Shown here: one piece after another, positions 28,038-37,157 of the stretch
How the letters are laid out: every line of letters starts with the position of its first letter
Numbering within the stretch: the first letter of the stretch is position 1
Assembly (NCBI GenBank): GCA_035276685.1
Contig: DATELK010000201.1
Coordinates: 11,321-75,320, forward strand
Source of the DNA: JACVRN01 sp035276685
GTDB lineage: Bacteria > Acidobacteriota > Blastocatellia > Pyrinomonadales > Pyrinomonadaceae
DNA length: 64,000 nt
Reading direction: 5' to 3'
The notes under the pieces: model-generated
The model's input: only the letters and a program-made list of their open reading frames with translations
Told to the model about the DNA's origin: nothing
Database searches by the model: none
Made by a program: the position numbers and the translations under genes

Positions 28038-29474
28038 TTATCCGACGCTTCCTTCCAATTTAAGTCCCAGAAGCCTTGTCGCTTCGACCGCGAACTCCAT
28101 GGGCAGCTGCAGGAAGACATCCTTGCAGAAGCCGTTGATGATGAGGCTCACTGCGTCCTCCTGCGAGAGCCCGCGCTGTTGCAAATAGAACAACTGCTCT
28201 TCGCTTATCTTTGAAGTCGAAGCCTCGTGCTCGACGCGCGACGTGTTGTTCATCACCTCAATATAAGGAAATGTGTTCGCGCCGCACTTCTGGCCAATGA
28301 GCATGGAGTCGCACTGCGTATAGTTTCGCGCGCCCTCAGCCTTAGGCATCACCTTCACTAAGCCTCTGTAGCTGTTGTTAGACTTGCCCGCAGAGATGCC
28401 CTTCGAGATGATGGTCGAGCGGGTGTTCTTTCCAATGTGAATCATCTTCGTGCCCGTGTCCGCCTGCTGAGCGTGGTTGGTGAGCGCCACGGAATAGAAC
28501 TCGCCGATTGAGTTGTCGCCGAGCAGTATGCACGAAGGATACTTCCAGGTGATGGCGGAGCCCGTCTCTACCTGCGTCCACGAAATCTTTGAATTACGTC
28601 CGGCGCACTTACCGCGCTTGGTGACGAAGTTATAAATGCCGCCCTTGCCTTCTTCGTCGCCCGCGTACCAGTTCTGCACGGTCGAGTACTTAATCTCCGC
28701 GTCGTCCAGAGCAACTAATTCAACGACAGCCGCGTGAAGCTGGTTCTTGTCGAACTGCGGCGCGGTGCAGCCTTCCAGATAAGAGACGTAAGCGCCCTCT
28801 TCGGCTATAACCAATGTTCGCTCGAACTGGCCCGACTCCTGATTGTTGATGCGGAAGTAGGTCGAAAGCTCCATGGGACAGCGCACGCCCTTCGGCACAA
28901 ACACGAAGGAGCCGTCCGAGAAGACAGCCGAGTTCAGCGCAGCGAAGTAGTTGTCGCCAACAGGCACGACCGAGCCAAGGTATTTCTTGACAAGCTCCGG
29001 GTAGTCCTTAATCGCTTCCGTGAAGGAGCAGAAGATGACGCCGTGTTTTTTGAGCTTCTCCTTGTAGGTTGTGGCCACCGAGACGGAATCAAAGACCGCG
29101 TCGACGGCTACGTTAGCAAGCTGCTTCTGCTCGTGAAGCGGTATGCCTAGCTTCTCGAAGGTTCGCAGCAGCTCAGGGTCAACTTCATCAAGGCTGGCCT
29201 TCGTGGCCTTCTGCTTGGGCGCGCTGTAGTAGATGATGTCCTGGTAATCAACGTCCGGGTACTTCAGGTTGGGCCAGTGCTTCGGCTCCGTCATGGTGAG
29301 CCACTGGCGGTAAGCCTTCAGACGAAACTCCAGCATCCACTCCGGCTCATTCTTCTTGGCCGAGATTAAACGCACAGTATCCTCACTCAGCCCCTTAGGG
29401 ATGGTGTCGGACTCAATGTCTGTGACAAAGCCGTACTTGTATTCTCTGTTGGCTAGTATCTCAATACTGCTCAT
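28038..29474 (-). CDS. sufB: SufB, Fe-S assembly scaffold
   Basis: I place the start at the ATG at 29474 (478 residues, MSSIEILANREYKYGF), which matches family length; the frame is open about 48 codons further but that part does not look like SufB. Conserved blocks include FVPKGVRCPMELSTYFRIN, EGAYVSYLEGCTAPQ, KRGKCAGRNSKISWTQVE and the C-terminal VEHEASTSKISEEQLFYLQ. SufB carries the nascent cluster and accepts sulfur. It begins 73 nt downstream of the rrf2 gene. Confidence 0.94.
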   Translation of the reverse strand: MSSIEILANREYKYGFVTDIESDTIPKGLSEDTVRLISAKKNEPEWMLEFRLKAYRQWLTMTEPKHWPNLKYPDVDYQDIIYYSAPKQKATKASLDEVDPELLRTFEKLGIPLHEQKQLANVAVDAVFDSVSVATTYKEKLKKHGVIFCSFTEAIKDYPELVKKYLGSVVPVGDNYFAALNSAVFSDGSFVFVPKGVRCPMELSTYFRINNQESGQFERTLVIAEEGAYVSYLEGCTAPQFDKNQLHAAVVELVALDDAEIKYSTVQNWYAGDEEGKGGIYNFVTKRGKCAGRNSKISWTQVETGSAITWKYPSCILLGDNSIGEFYSVALTNHAQQADTGTKMIHIGKNTRSTIISKGISAGKSNNSYRGLVKVMPKAEGARNYTQCDSMLIGQKCGANTFPYIEVMNNTSRVEHEASTSKISEEQLFYLQQRGLSQEDAVSLIINGFCKDVFLQLPMEFAVEATRLLGLKLEGSVG

Positions 29475-29547
29475 CTTTTTAAGCTCTCTACTCTCTCTTT
29501 CCGGCGAGTAAATCTTTATCCAAAAAATCCTGTTTACGGCGCGAGTC

Positions 29548-30033
29548 TCAAGCGCCAGCGCCCGTGGGCTCGTAGCGCTTGTGCAGGCCCTGAATCTGGT
29601 GAATCGTCGCGTCCACATTCGCCTCGGTGCCTACAAGCTGCGCCAGCGTGATGCCCGAGAGCGCGTTCTGCACAATCTCGTGCAGGCCGACTATGACGGG
29701 GCGTATGCCGCAGTCGCCCGTGTGCACGCAGACATCCAACACGCCCGTGTAGCTCTTGCAATGCTCGGAGACGGTGTCGTCGTCCAGCACCTTTATGACA
29801 TCGCTGAGCCGAACTTCCGCTGCGGGCCGCGCCAGCCTGTAGCCGCCGCGATTGCCCCTGACGGACTGCACCAGCCCCGCCTTGCTCAACAGCCAGAGCA
29901 GTTTTCCGGCGTTCGCCTGCGAGATGCCCTCGCGCTCCGCCATCTGGCCGAGCGTCAGCGAATCGCCCTCTCCAAGGCGAGCCAGTTGCAGCAAACAACG
30001 CAAGCCGTACTCTTCCTGCGCAGAGATTTTCAT
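29548..30033 (-). CDS. Rrf2-family Fe-S regulator of the suf operon
   Basis: About 161 residues from the ATG at 30033 (MKISAQEEYGLRCLLQLA); GGGAG precedes it. A winged helix spans about residues 1-70, with SVRGNRGGYRLARP as the wing. Three cysteines, C92, C102 and C108, stand where E. coli IscR has C92, C98 and C104, although the first spacing is longer, so an Fe-S cluster can probably bind. By position, first gene of rrf2-sufBCDSU, it probably represses the operon when clusters are sufficient. A dyad overlapping the promoter could be its operator. Confidence 0.92.
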   Translation of the reverse strand: MKISAQEEYGLRCLLQLARLGEGDSLTLGQMAEREGISQANAGKLLWLLSKAGLVQSVRGNRGGYRLARPAAEVRLSDVIKVLDDDTVSEHCKSYTGVLDVCVHTGDCGIRPVIVGLHEIVQNALSGITLAQLVGTEANVDATIHQIQGLHKRYEPTGAGA

Positions 30034-30080
30034 AGCTTCACTCCCAAGACCATGCCGCTTCAATCCACGGTTGCGAAGCC

Positions 30081-30112
30081 ATTCTACCATACCTTACTTT
30101 TTTGTCAAGAAT
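30081..30112 (-). promoter_or_regulatory. Promoter and candidate operator of the rrf2-suf operon
   Basis: On the minus strand, TTGACA (30103-30108) and TAGAAT (30081-30086) are separated by 16 nt, a very good housekeeping-type promoter. An imperfect dyad, ATACCTTAC and GTCAAGAAT (30089-30112, 6 of 9 positions symmetric), covers the -35 and resembles IscR-type sites with a spacer one base short. Confidence 0.75.
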
Positions 30113-30159
30113 AGTTAAGTGCTTAAAATTTAAGAGGATAGGCGGGAATATATGGCTTG

Positions 30160-30205
30160 AAAAAGAAGAGGCGTGAAGAGTCACGAATGGCTCTTCACGC
30201 CTCTT
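30160..30205 (-). terminator. Terminator of the TonB-family gene
   Basis: A perfect 15-bp stem (30066-type arms at 30166-30180 and 30191-30205) with a 10-nt loop is followed on the minus strand by CTTTTTC. It is 19 nt past the stop of the gene at 30224. Confidence 0.85.
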
Positions 30206-30223
30206 GAATCAGTGAATTTGCCT

Positions 30224-31456
30224 TTAAAGAGTGAAGTTAAAGCTGATGTAGCCGGTCATGCGTATGGGCTTGCCGTCGATTACTTGAGGCTGGAACCTCC
30301 ACTGCCGCGCGGCGGTTTCGGCCGCTGCTCTGAGGAGCGAGGGGCCGTCCGAGCGCTCTACCTTGGAGACCGTGCCGTTCTCGTCAACTATGACGAAGAC
30401 CCTGACGACGCCCTGCACGCGCGCCGTCTTAGCCGTCGTAGGATAGCTCGGCGCAATCCTCTGCGTGGCTTTGTCTATCAAGGAGCCCAACTGCAAGGGC
30501 TGGCCGTCTGCGGGAGCGCTGACGGTCTGCGCTACGGTCGGCTGCACAGTTTGCTGAGACTGTTTCGGCTTCTCCTGTTTGGGAGTCTTCGGCTGCTGTT
30601 CCGTCGTGGAAACGGTCTTTCTGGTGAGCGGCGTATTTCGCGCGGCGGAAGCTTCAGAGGATGAGCCGGGCGAAGCGTTGTTGCTCGCGATTGGCGAAGC
30701 GCTCGAAGAAGCGGGCTGCGTGGTCGTTGTGCTAGCGGGGCGAACGGGGACGGGGCCTAGGCTGGCAACGCGCGTTTCCGAGACGGCCAGCTTCTGGCGC
30801 GCGTCCGTCGTTTCTGTCTGCCACTGCACGCGCTCGTCTCGGTTACGCGCCAGTGTAGCTCTCACGCTCGCGGCGTCTTCAAGCAGCGCTATGGCCTCAG
30901 TGTTCCTGGCGTCCGAACCGCCTATCTGTTTGGCCTGCTCGGCCACTCGCTCAAGCAGGGCGCGCAGCCGGTCAAGGTCGCCCGCAGCCTCAGGCGGCAG
31001 TTCTTTATCCGCTATGTTCAGCCCGAAAGCCTTGTAGCGGTCTAGGTGCTCGCGCGCTCCCTTGACGCTCTGGCCCGCGAGCGTGAAGTAGGCGCGAATA
31101 GAGCTTTCGTTTCCGCCAGCGACGCCCTTGTAGGTCTCTTCCAGAAGCGCCTGCGCCCGTGCGTAGTCGGCCCCCTCAAGATAGACGCCCATGAGCATGA
31201 TGCGCGCAACGTCGCGTATGGAATCGTCCGTCGCGGTGTTGCGTATGTTATCAAGCTCTGCGGCGGCGGCAGACAGGTTGTGCGCGGCGGCAAGGGCGCG
31301 GGCGCGCATCAGACGGCGCTGCATGGCCTCTGCGTCCGAAGCCGTTTGGGCGGCGGTTGTAATCGCGGTGAGAGCGATTAAGGTGAATAGTGCGATGAGT
31401 CTGGAACGATGAAACAGTTGTCTAGGGGTTCTTTCCTTCACTACGTAAAACTCCAT
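30224..31456 (-). CDS. Exported protein with C-terminal TonB domain
   Basis: About 410 residues from the ATG at 31456 (MEFYVVKERTPRQLF); the frame is open further upstream. A hydrophobic segment near residues 20-35 ends in a plausible signal-peptidase site (TTAAQ). An alpha-helical, Ala/Leu/Arg-rich region (about 40-230) looks TPR-like. A low-complexity Ser/Thr/Pro/Gln linker follows. The TonB C-terminal domain ends the protein (APSYPTTAKTARVQGVVRVFVIV, AARQWRFQPQ, SFNFTL). Stand-alone TonB-C proteins of this type are common in acidobacteria; whether they energise outer-membrane receptors is not clear. A strong terminator follows. Confidence 0.85.
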   Translation of the reverse strand: MEFYVVKERTPRQLFHRSRLIALFTLIALTAITTAAQTASDAEAMQRRLMRARALAAAHNLSAAAAELDNIRNTATDDSIRDVARIMLMGVYLEGADYARAQALLEETYKGVAGGNESSIRAYFTLAGQSVKGAREHLDRYKAFGLNIADKELPPEAAGDLDRLRALLERVAEQAKQIGGSDARNTEAIALLEDAASVRATLARNRDERVQWQTETTDARQKLAVSETRVASLGPVPVRPASTTTTQPASSSASPIASNNASPGSSSEASAARNTPLTRKTVSTTEQQPKTPKQEKPKQSQQTVQPTVAQTVSAPADGQPLQLGSLIDKATQRIAPSYPTTAKTARVQGVVRVFVIVDENGTVSKVERSDGPSLLRAAAETAARQWRFQPQVIDGKPIRMTGYISFNFTL

Positions 31457-31460
31457 AAAG

Positions 31461-31487
31461 CTAAAAGCGAGCTTTTGAGGCTCGCTT
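31461..31487 (-). terminator. Hairpin downstream of the amidohydrolase gene
   Basis: An 8-bp stem (31465-31472 with 31480-31487) is followed on the minus strand by TTTTAG. It lies about 105 nt past the amidohydrolase stop and just before the TonB-gene start, so it probably ends the nucleoside operon. The T-run is weak. Confidence 0.5.
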
Positions 31488-31590
31488 ATGTAGGGTACAT
31501 CCAAATGATGGCCTACTATTATGGCCTCACGCGCGCGGAATGCGCAAGTTGACAGGGACAACCCTCAAAGCGTTCGATTTTTTGGCTCTT

Positions 31591-33000
31591 TTATGGTGCG
31601 AGACTTCGACTAATGCGCTCACGGAAAGCGAGCGCGCGCATCTTTATACCGTTTTCGTCCAGAGTTAGCAAGCGGCGGTCGCGCATTACCAAGCGCCCCT
31701 CAATGATAACTGTACGCACGTCGTCCGCCTTCGTCGCGTAAACGAGATGAGAATAGATGTTATAGAGCGGCGTCTGGCTCAGGTCGTCGAGGTCGACTAT
31801 GCAGAGGTCTGCGCGCTTGCCCGCTTCGAGCGAGCCTATCTGGCTGTCCAAATGAAGCGCGCGTGCGCCCCTGATGGTCGCCATCTCAAAGGCCTGAAGC
31901 GCGGAGACAACTTTCGGGTCGCCGGTCGTCACCTTATGAAGCTTGGCCGCCGTGTCCATCTCTTCCCACATGTTCAGGTCGTTGTTGGAGGCCGCGCCGT
32001 CCGTGCCGAGGCCCACGGCAACGTCTTCCGAGAGCATCTGCGGCACGGGCGCGACTCCCGAAGCAAGCTTCATGTTCGACTGCGGGTTGTGAGCCACGCC
32101 TACGCCCGCGCGCTTGAGCACGCTTATCTCTTCGGCGTTGGCCCAGACGACGTGCGCGGCTATGACACGATTGTTCAGAAAGCCTATGCGGTTAAGATAA
32201 AGCACCGGACGCGCGCCGTACTGCTTCTCTATGTCTTCGACCTCTTTGCGAGTCTCCGAGACGTGTATGACTATGGGAGCGCTTGTGCGGTCTGAGAAGG
32301 CGCGCACGGCTTTCAGCTGCTCTTCCGTGAGAGTGTAGGGCGCGTGCGGCGCGATTGCCGGAGTGATAAGCGCGTGACCGCGCCACTTCTTCACGAAACG
32401 GTCTGTATAGGCTATGGCTTCCTCAGGCGTCTTATTGTCGGCGACGGGAAATCTGATGACGGTCTCGCCTAAGAGCCCGCGCACGCCTGCCTTGGCCGTT
32501 TCGTCTGCAATCGCGTCCTCGAAGTAGTACATGTCGCAGTAGGTCGTGGTGCCTCCGCGAATCATCTCCGCAAGGCCGAGCTGCGTGCCGGTGCGGACGA
32601 AATCTTCCGTGACGTTCTTGGCCTCGGCCGGAAAGATGTACTTAGTCAGCCAATCTTGCAGGTCAAGGTCGTCGGCCAAGCCACGGAAGAGCGTCATGGG
32701 GACGTGCGTGTGCGTGTTGATGAGGCCGGGGATGATGACTTTGCCCGTGGCGTCAACCGTCTCGGGCGCAGTGTATCTGGTGTCCACTTCGGCGCGAGTG
32801 CCTACGGCTACAATTTTGCCTGCTTGAATGGCGAGAGCGCCGTCTTCTATCACGCGACGCGACGCGTCCATAGTTACAACTTTTCCGCCACGCACGATGA
32901 TGTCCACGCGCGTCCTCCTCTGTTCAAACGAAAACAGCGGTGAAGCCGAAACAAGAGTTACCAGCAGAAGCGAGATGAGGGTGCGTAGAAGCTTTGCCAT
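31591..33000 (-). CDS. Exported amidohydrolase, MTA/SAH/adenosine deaminase-like
   Basis: A 469-residue amidohydrolase-superfamily enzyme. After a signal peptide (residues about 1-24, LVSASPLFS) come the small beta domain and the barrel, with NTHTHVPMTLFRGLADDLDLQDWL (metal HxH), a central His in IVHVSE, and Asp in LGTDGAASNNDLNMWEEM. These match the MtaD/SsnA group that deaminates S-adenosylhomocysteine, methylthioadenosine or adenosine. The signal peptide is unusual for that group and places the enzyme in the periplasm. It lies at the end of a nucleoside uptake and salvage operon, 7 nt after cdd, so a nucleoside or base substrate is likely. Confidence 0.85.
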   Translation of the reverse strand: MAKLLRTLISLLLVTLVSASPLFSFEQRRTRVDIIVRGGKVVTMDASRRVIEDGALAIQAGKIVAVGTRAEVDTRYTAPETVDATGKVIIPGLINTHTHVPMTLFRGLADDLDLQDWLTKYIFPAEAKNVTEDFVRTGTQLGLAEMIRGGTTTYCDMYYFEDAIADETAKAGVRGLLGETVIRFPVADNKTPEEAIAYTDRFVKKWRGHALITPAIAPHAPYTLTEEQLKAVRAFSDRTSAPIVIHVSETRKEVEDIEKQYGARPVLYLNRIGFLNNRVIAAHVVWANAEEISVLKRAGVGVAHNPQSNMKLASGVAPVPQMLSEDVAVGLGTDGAASNNDLNMWEEMDTAAKLHKVTTGDPKVVSALQAFEMATIRGARALHLDSQIGSLEAGKRADLCIVDLDDLSQTPLYNIYSHLVYATKADDVRTVIIEGRLVMRDRRLLTLDENGIKMRALAFRERISRSLAP

Positions 33001-33007
33001 TTATCCC

Positions 33008-33451
33008 TTAACTCTTCCTTCCCGCATCTTCCCGGCCGACTTCCTTCAGGTATCTGGCGTCGAAGGCGCGCGGCAGCAGGTCTTTTATCTGAAGCTCTTC
33101 CGTCTCCCCTTTCAGGTTGACGAGCAGGATGGTCGTGTCGCGGCAGTGCTCCCAGATTATCTGTCGACAGGTGCCGCAGGGAGGCGTCAGACTCTCCGTG
33201 TCGACGGCCACGACGAGCAGGCCGAAGCAGCGAGCGCCTTCGGAGATGGCTTTCCAGATGGCCACGCGCTCGGCGCAGACCGTCAGGCCGTAGCTCGCGC
33301 TCTCGATGTTGCAGCCAGTGAATATTCGCCCGTCGTCCGTTTCGACTGACGCGCCCACGCGGAAGTTTGAGAAAGGCGTGACAGCCTTTTCCCTTGCCTT
33401 CCAAGCGGCTTCTATGACTTCTTCCCTGGTGTGTCTTCCCTCTTTGCTCAT
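33008..33451 (-). CDS. cdd: Cytidine deaminase
   Basis: It deaminates cytidine and deoxycytidine to uridine forms. At 147 residues it has the homotetrameric length. The zinc site is visible: CAERVA with the catalytic Glu, and PCGTCRQI. The N-terminal FSNFRVGASVET substrate region is typical. Its start overlaps the udk stop by 4 nt. Confidence 0.94.
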   Translation of the reverse strand: MSKEGRHTREEVIEAAWKAREKAVTPFSNFRVGASVETDDGRIFTGCNIESASYGLTVCAERVAIWKAISEGARCFGLLVVAVDTESLTPPCGTCRQIIWEHCRDTTILLVNLKGETEELQIKDLLPRAFDARYLKEVGREDAGRKS

Positions 33452-34083
33452 GCCACGCCTCCCGTCGCGGTTAAATCGCGCGCAAGGCGCTCGCGTATCT
33501 TGACGCTGATAAGGTCTATGCTGACAAGGTTGTGCCCGCCTTCCGGGATAATCACGTCCGCGTAGCGTTTTGAAGGCTCCACGAACTGCATGTGCATGGG
33601 GCGCACGGTGGCAAGGTACTGCTCTATGACGGATTCGACGGTGCGGCCGCGCTCGGCTATGTCGCGGCGCAAGCGTCGTATGAAGCGTATGTCGTCGGGT
33701 GTGTCCACGAAAATTTTGATGTCCATTTCCTCCAGGATGCGCGAGTCCGCGAATATCAGTATGCCTTCGACGATGATGATTGGCTTGGGCTCAAGGTGCT
33801 GTGTTTCCGCGAGGCGCGAGTGCGTCTTGAAATCATAGATGGGCAGCTCAACGCCCGCTCCCGCCTTCAGTCTACGGATGTGCTTGACGAGCAGGTCGTT
33901 GTCCAGCGCGTCCGGATGGTCAAAGTTGACCTCCTGACGATAATCGAGCGGCATGTCGTTGAGGTTGCGGTAGTAGGAGTCCTGCTGTAGAAAGATGACC
34001 TCCGAAGCGCTCACTGTCGCCAGGATGCGATTCGCCACGGTCGTCTTGCCGGAGCCTGTCCCGCCGCAGATACCTATAATCAT
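33448..34083 (-). CDS. udk: Uridine kinase
   Basis: It phosphorylates uridine and cytidine. The P-loop GICGGTGSGKTTVA is at the N-terminus, followed by QQDSYYRNL, FDHPDALDNDLL and IVEGILIFADSRI. The 211-residue length is standard. It starts 3 nt after punA and overlaps cdd, so salvage of both pyrimidine and purine nucleosides is coordinated. Confidence 0.95.
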   Translation of the reverse strand: MIIGICGGTGSGKTTVANRILATVSASEVIFLQQDSYYRNLNDMPLDYRQEVNFDHPDALDNDLLVKHIRRLKAGAGVELPIYDFKTHSRLAETQHLEPKPIIIVEGILIFADSRILEEMDIKIFVDTPDDIRFIRRLRRDIAERGRTVESVIEQYLATVRPMHMQFVEPSKRYADVIIPEGGHNLVSIDLISVKIRERLARDLTATGGVA

Positions 34084-34086
34084 AAG

Positions 34087-34932
34087 TTAAGAGAGCCTGG
34101 GGATGATGCCGCGCAAAAGATTTCTGATTGTGTCGCGCACCTGCGCGCCGGTTTCCATGACCTCTTCGTGATTGATGGGTTGGTCAACGACTCCTGCGGC
34201 CATGTTGGTGATGCAGGAGATGCCCAGCACGCGCATGCCCATCTGTCGCGCGACGATTGCTTCCGGCACTGTGCTCATGCCTACGGCGTCCGCGCCCAGG
34301 GTTCTGAGCATACGAACTTCCGCAGGCGTCTCGTAGCTTGGGCCGGACATGGCGGCGTAGACGCCGCGCCGCAGCTCTAATCCCAGAGAGCGCGCCTCTT
34401 CAACGGCTATCTCCTGAAACTCGCGGCTGTAGACCTCAGACATATCGGGAAAGCGCGCGCCGAAGCGCTCGTCATTCGGCCCGAGCAGAGGGTTCGTGGA
34501 CATCAGGTTCAGGTGGTCGCTGATAATCATCAAAGAGCCCTGGTCGAATCCTATGTTGATGCCGCCAGCGGCGTTCGTCAGCACTACCGACTTGACGCCC
34601 ATCACGCCGAAGACGCGCATGGGAAAGGTCACTTCGTCTCGCGAGTAGCCTTCGTAGAAATGGAAGCGGCCCTGTAGAACTGCGACCGCAGCGCCTCCGA
34701 CACGGCCCAGCACGAGACGGCCCGCGTGACCTTCCACCGTGGGGCGCGCAAAGCCCGGAATCTCTTCGTAAGGGACGGCGACAGCATCCTCAAGGTCATC
34801 GGCGAAAGCGCCTAGCCCGCTGCCCAGCACAACGCCCGTCCGCACGTCCTCGTCAAAGCGAGCGCGAATCGTGCGCGCGGCATGCTCCACGCGCTCATAC
34901 AACGGCGAAAGACTCTGTTCTTCCGAAAGCAT
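34087..34932 (-). CDS. punA: Purine nucleoside phosphorylase
   Basis: This trimeric-type PNP (281 residues) splits inosine and guanosine to base and ribose-1-phosphate. VVLGSGLGAFAD binds phosphate, HAGRLVLG and QGRFHFYEGY follow, and SGPSYETPAEVRML and CITNMAAG carry the base-binding residues. It lies between a nucleoside ABC permease and udk. Confidence 0.94.
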   Translation of the reverse strand: MLSEEQSLSPLYERVEHAARTIRARFDEDVRTGVVLGSGLGAFADDLEDAVAVPYEEIPGFARPTVEGHAGRLVLGRVGGAAVAVLQGRFHFYEGYSRDEVTFPMRVFGVMGVKSVVLTNAAGGINIGFDQGSLMIISDHLNLMSTNPLLGPNDERFGARFPDMSEVYSREFQEIAVEEARSLGLELRRGVYAAMSGPSYETPAEVRMLRTLGADAVGMSTVPEAIVARQMGMRVLGISCITNMAAGVVDQPINHEEVMETGAQVRDTIRNLLRGIIPRLS

Positions 34933-34941
34933 ACAATTAAT

Positions 34942-35025
34942 CAGGAGTCAGAACTCAGGACTCAGGAGTCAGAATAAAGACAGTCGCTTTTATTCTGCCT
35001 CCTGAGTCCTGAGTTCTGACTCCTG
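34942..35025. repeat. Heptad-arm inverted repeat A
   Basis: The arms are about 36 bp with one mismatch. Each arm is five 7-bp words: TCAGGAG, TCAGAAC, TCAGGAC, TCAGGAG, TCAGAAT. The apex reads AATAAAGACAG, three bases, GCTTTTATT. It begins 7 nt past the stop of the nucleoside permease and ends before punA, so it is inside the operon transcript. Confidence 0.95.
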
Positions 35026-35032
35026 CTATTTT

Positions 35033-35923
<891 letters not shown>

Positions 35924-35939
35924 AGTTGTTTCACTGCTT

Positions 35940-37055
35940 CTAAACTTTAGACCTTCTCAACAGGCCGAAGCGATTGAATGAGCCGCGAAAGAATGCCTCG
36001 CAGGCTACAAACAGAATCACGACCGCCTGCAAGACCTCGACCAAGTCTTTCGAGACGTGGTCTGTGAAAGCGTCAACGAAGATTCCGCCGCGAATCAGCA
36101 TGCCGAACAGAATCGCCGCCAGAAAGACCCCGACCGGATGGTTGCGCCCGAGCAGCGCCACGGCTATGCCTGTGAAACCGTAGCTCGCGGAGAACCCGTC
36201 GTAGTAGCGATAGCGATAGCCAAGCACTTCGTTAATCCCGACCATGCCTGCGAGCGCGCCGGAGACGGCCATAGCCACCACTATCTGCCTGCTCACGGCT
36301 ATGCCGCCGTATTCCGCGGCGGAAGGATTAGCGCCCGTCGCTCGAATCTCGTAGCCCCACTTGGTCTTCCACAGAAAAACGTAGACGAGCGCGCAGGCCA
36401 CTATGGCGAGCAGGAACGCCATGTTAAGCGGAAGACGGCCAGGGATGCCGGGTACAAAGCTCCCCAGGCGTGGGATGTGCGCCGCCGCGCCTATCTCGGC
36501 CGACTGCATGATGGGGTCGCCCGGCACCTTGTAGTAGTACTGCGTAAAGTAGCTGACGAGCGCTATGCCTATGAAGTTCATCATGATGGTGTTGATGACT
36601 TCGTGCGAGCCGAAGCGCGCCTTCAGATAACCCGGAATCGCTCCCCACAGACCGCCCATCAGCATCGCCGCCAGGCACGCAATCGGCACGAGCAGCACGG
36701 CCGGGAGACTGGCCCAGGAGTAATTGACATCCGAGCCGCCTATCTTAACGACCGTGCCGCCGAGCTTGATGCTGACCCACGCCGCCGCGAAGGCCGCGAC
36801 GTAAAGCTGCCCCTCCGCGCCTATGTTGAGCAGCCCGCAGCGAAAGGCCACGGCCACGGCCAGCCCCGTGAAGATAAGCGGCGTCGCGTAAAAGAGCGTG
36901 TAGCCTATGCCGTCCGGCCACGAAAGCGCGCTGCCTAGCAAAAGCTGGTAGGTCAGAATGGGGTCGTCCCCTATGATGAGGACAAAGATGCCGCCCACTA
37001 TGAAGGCCGCGACGACCGCTATCAGCGGAAAGACCAGTTCGTTAAAGAGTTTCAT
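35940..37055 (-). CDS. Nucleoside ABC transporter permease (first subunit)
   Basis: A 371-residue membrane protein of the NupP/YufP group. It has an N-terminal helix, TGLAVAVAFRCGLLNIGAEGQ (the conserved N-terminal motif), FGSHEVINTIMMNFI and the GFTGIAVALLGRNHPVG loop. It pairs with the second permease. An inverted repeat separates it from the upstream ATPase gene. Confidence 0.9.
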   Translation of the reverse strand: MKLFNELVFPLIAVVAAFIVGGIFVLIIGDDPILTYQLLLGSALSWPDGIGYTLFYATPLIFTGLAVAVAFRCGLLNIGAEGQLYVAAFAAAWVSIKLGGTVVKIGGSDVNYSWASLPAVLLVPIACLAAMLMGGLWGAIPGYLKARFGSHEVINTIMMNFIGIALVSYFTQYYYKVPGDPIMQSAEIGAAAHIPRLGSFVPGIPGRLPLNMAFLLAIVACALVYVFLWKTKWGYEIRATGANPSAAEYGGIAVSRQIVVAMAVSGALAGMVGINEVLGYRYRYYDGFSASYGFTGIAVALLGRNHPVGVFLAAILFGMLIRGGIFVDAFTDHVSKDLVEVLQAVVILFVACEAFFRGSFNRFGLLRRSKV

Positions 37056-37066
37056 GAGAATGTGAC

Positions 37067-37157
37067 GATTTTGGATTTTAGATTTTGGATTAGCGAGACG
37101 GGTTGAAGCCGTTCAAACTTGAATATCACTCCAATCCAAAATCCAAAATCTAAAATC
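37067..37157. repeat. Heptad-arm inverted repeat B
   Basis: Arms of 25 bp (37067-37091 and 37133-37157) consist of the words GATTTTG and GATTTTA. The arms differ at two positions because the two word types occur in a different order in each. The loop is 41 nt with no shared core. The right arm overlaps the TGA of the ATPase gene. Confidence 0.9.

Noticed and set aside
29474..29618. Longer SufB starting at 29618
   Set aside because: The extra 48 residues do not look like SufB and would overlap the rrf2 coding region; the ATG at 29474 gives normal length.
34942..35025. Heptad hairpins as ordinary Rho-independent terminators
   Set aside because: The arms are much longer than needed, no T-run follows in most copies, and several lie inside tightly organised operons. 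A transcript-end role is still possible.
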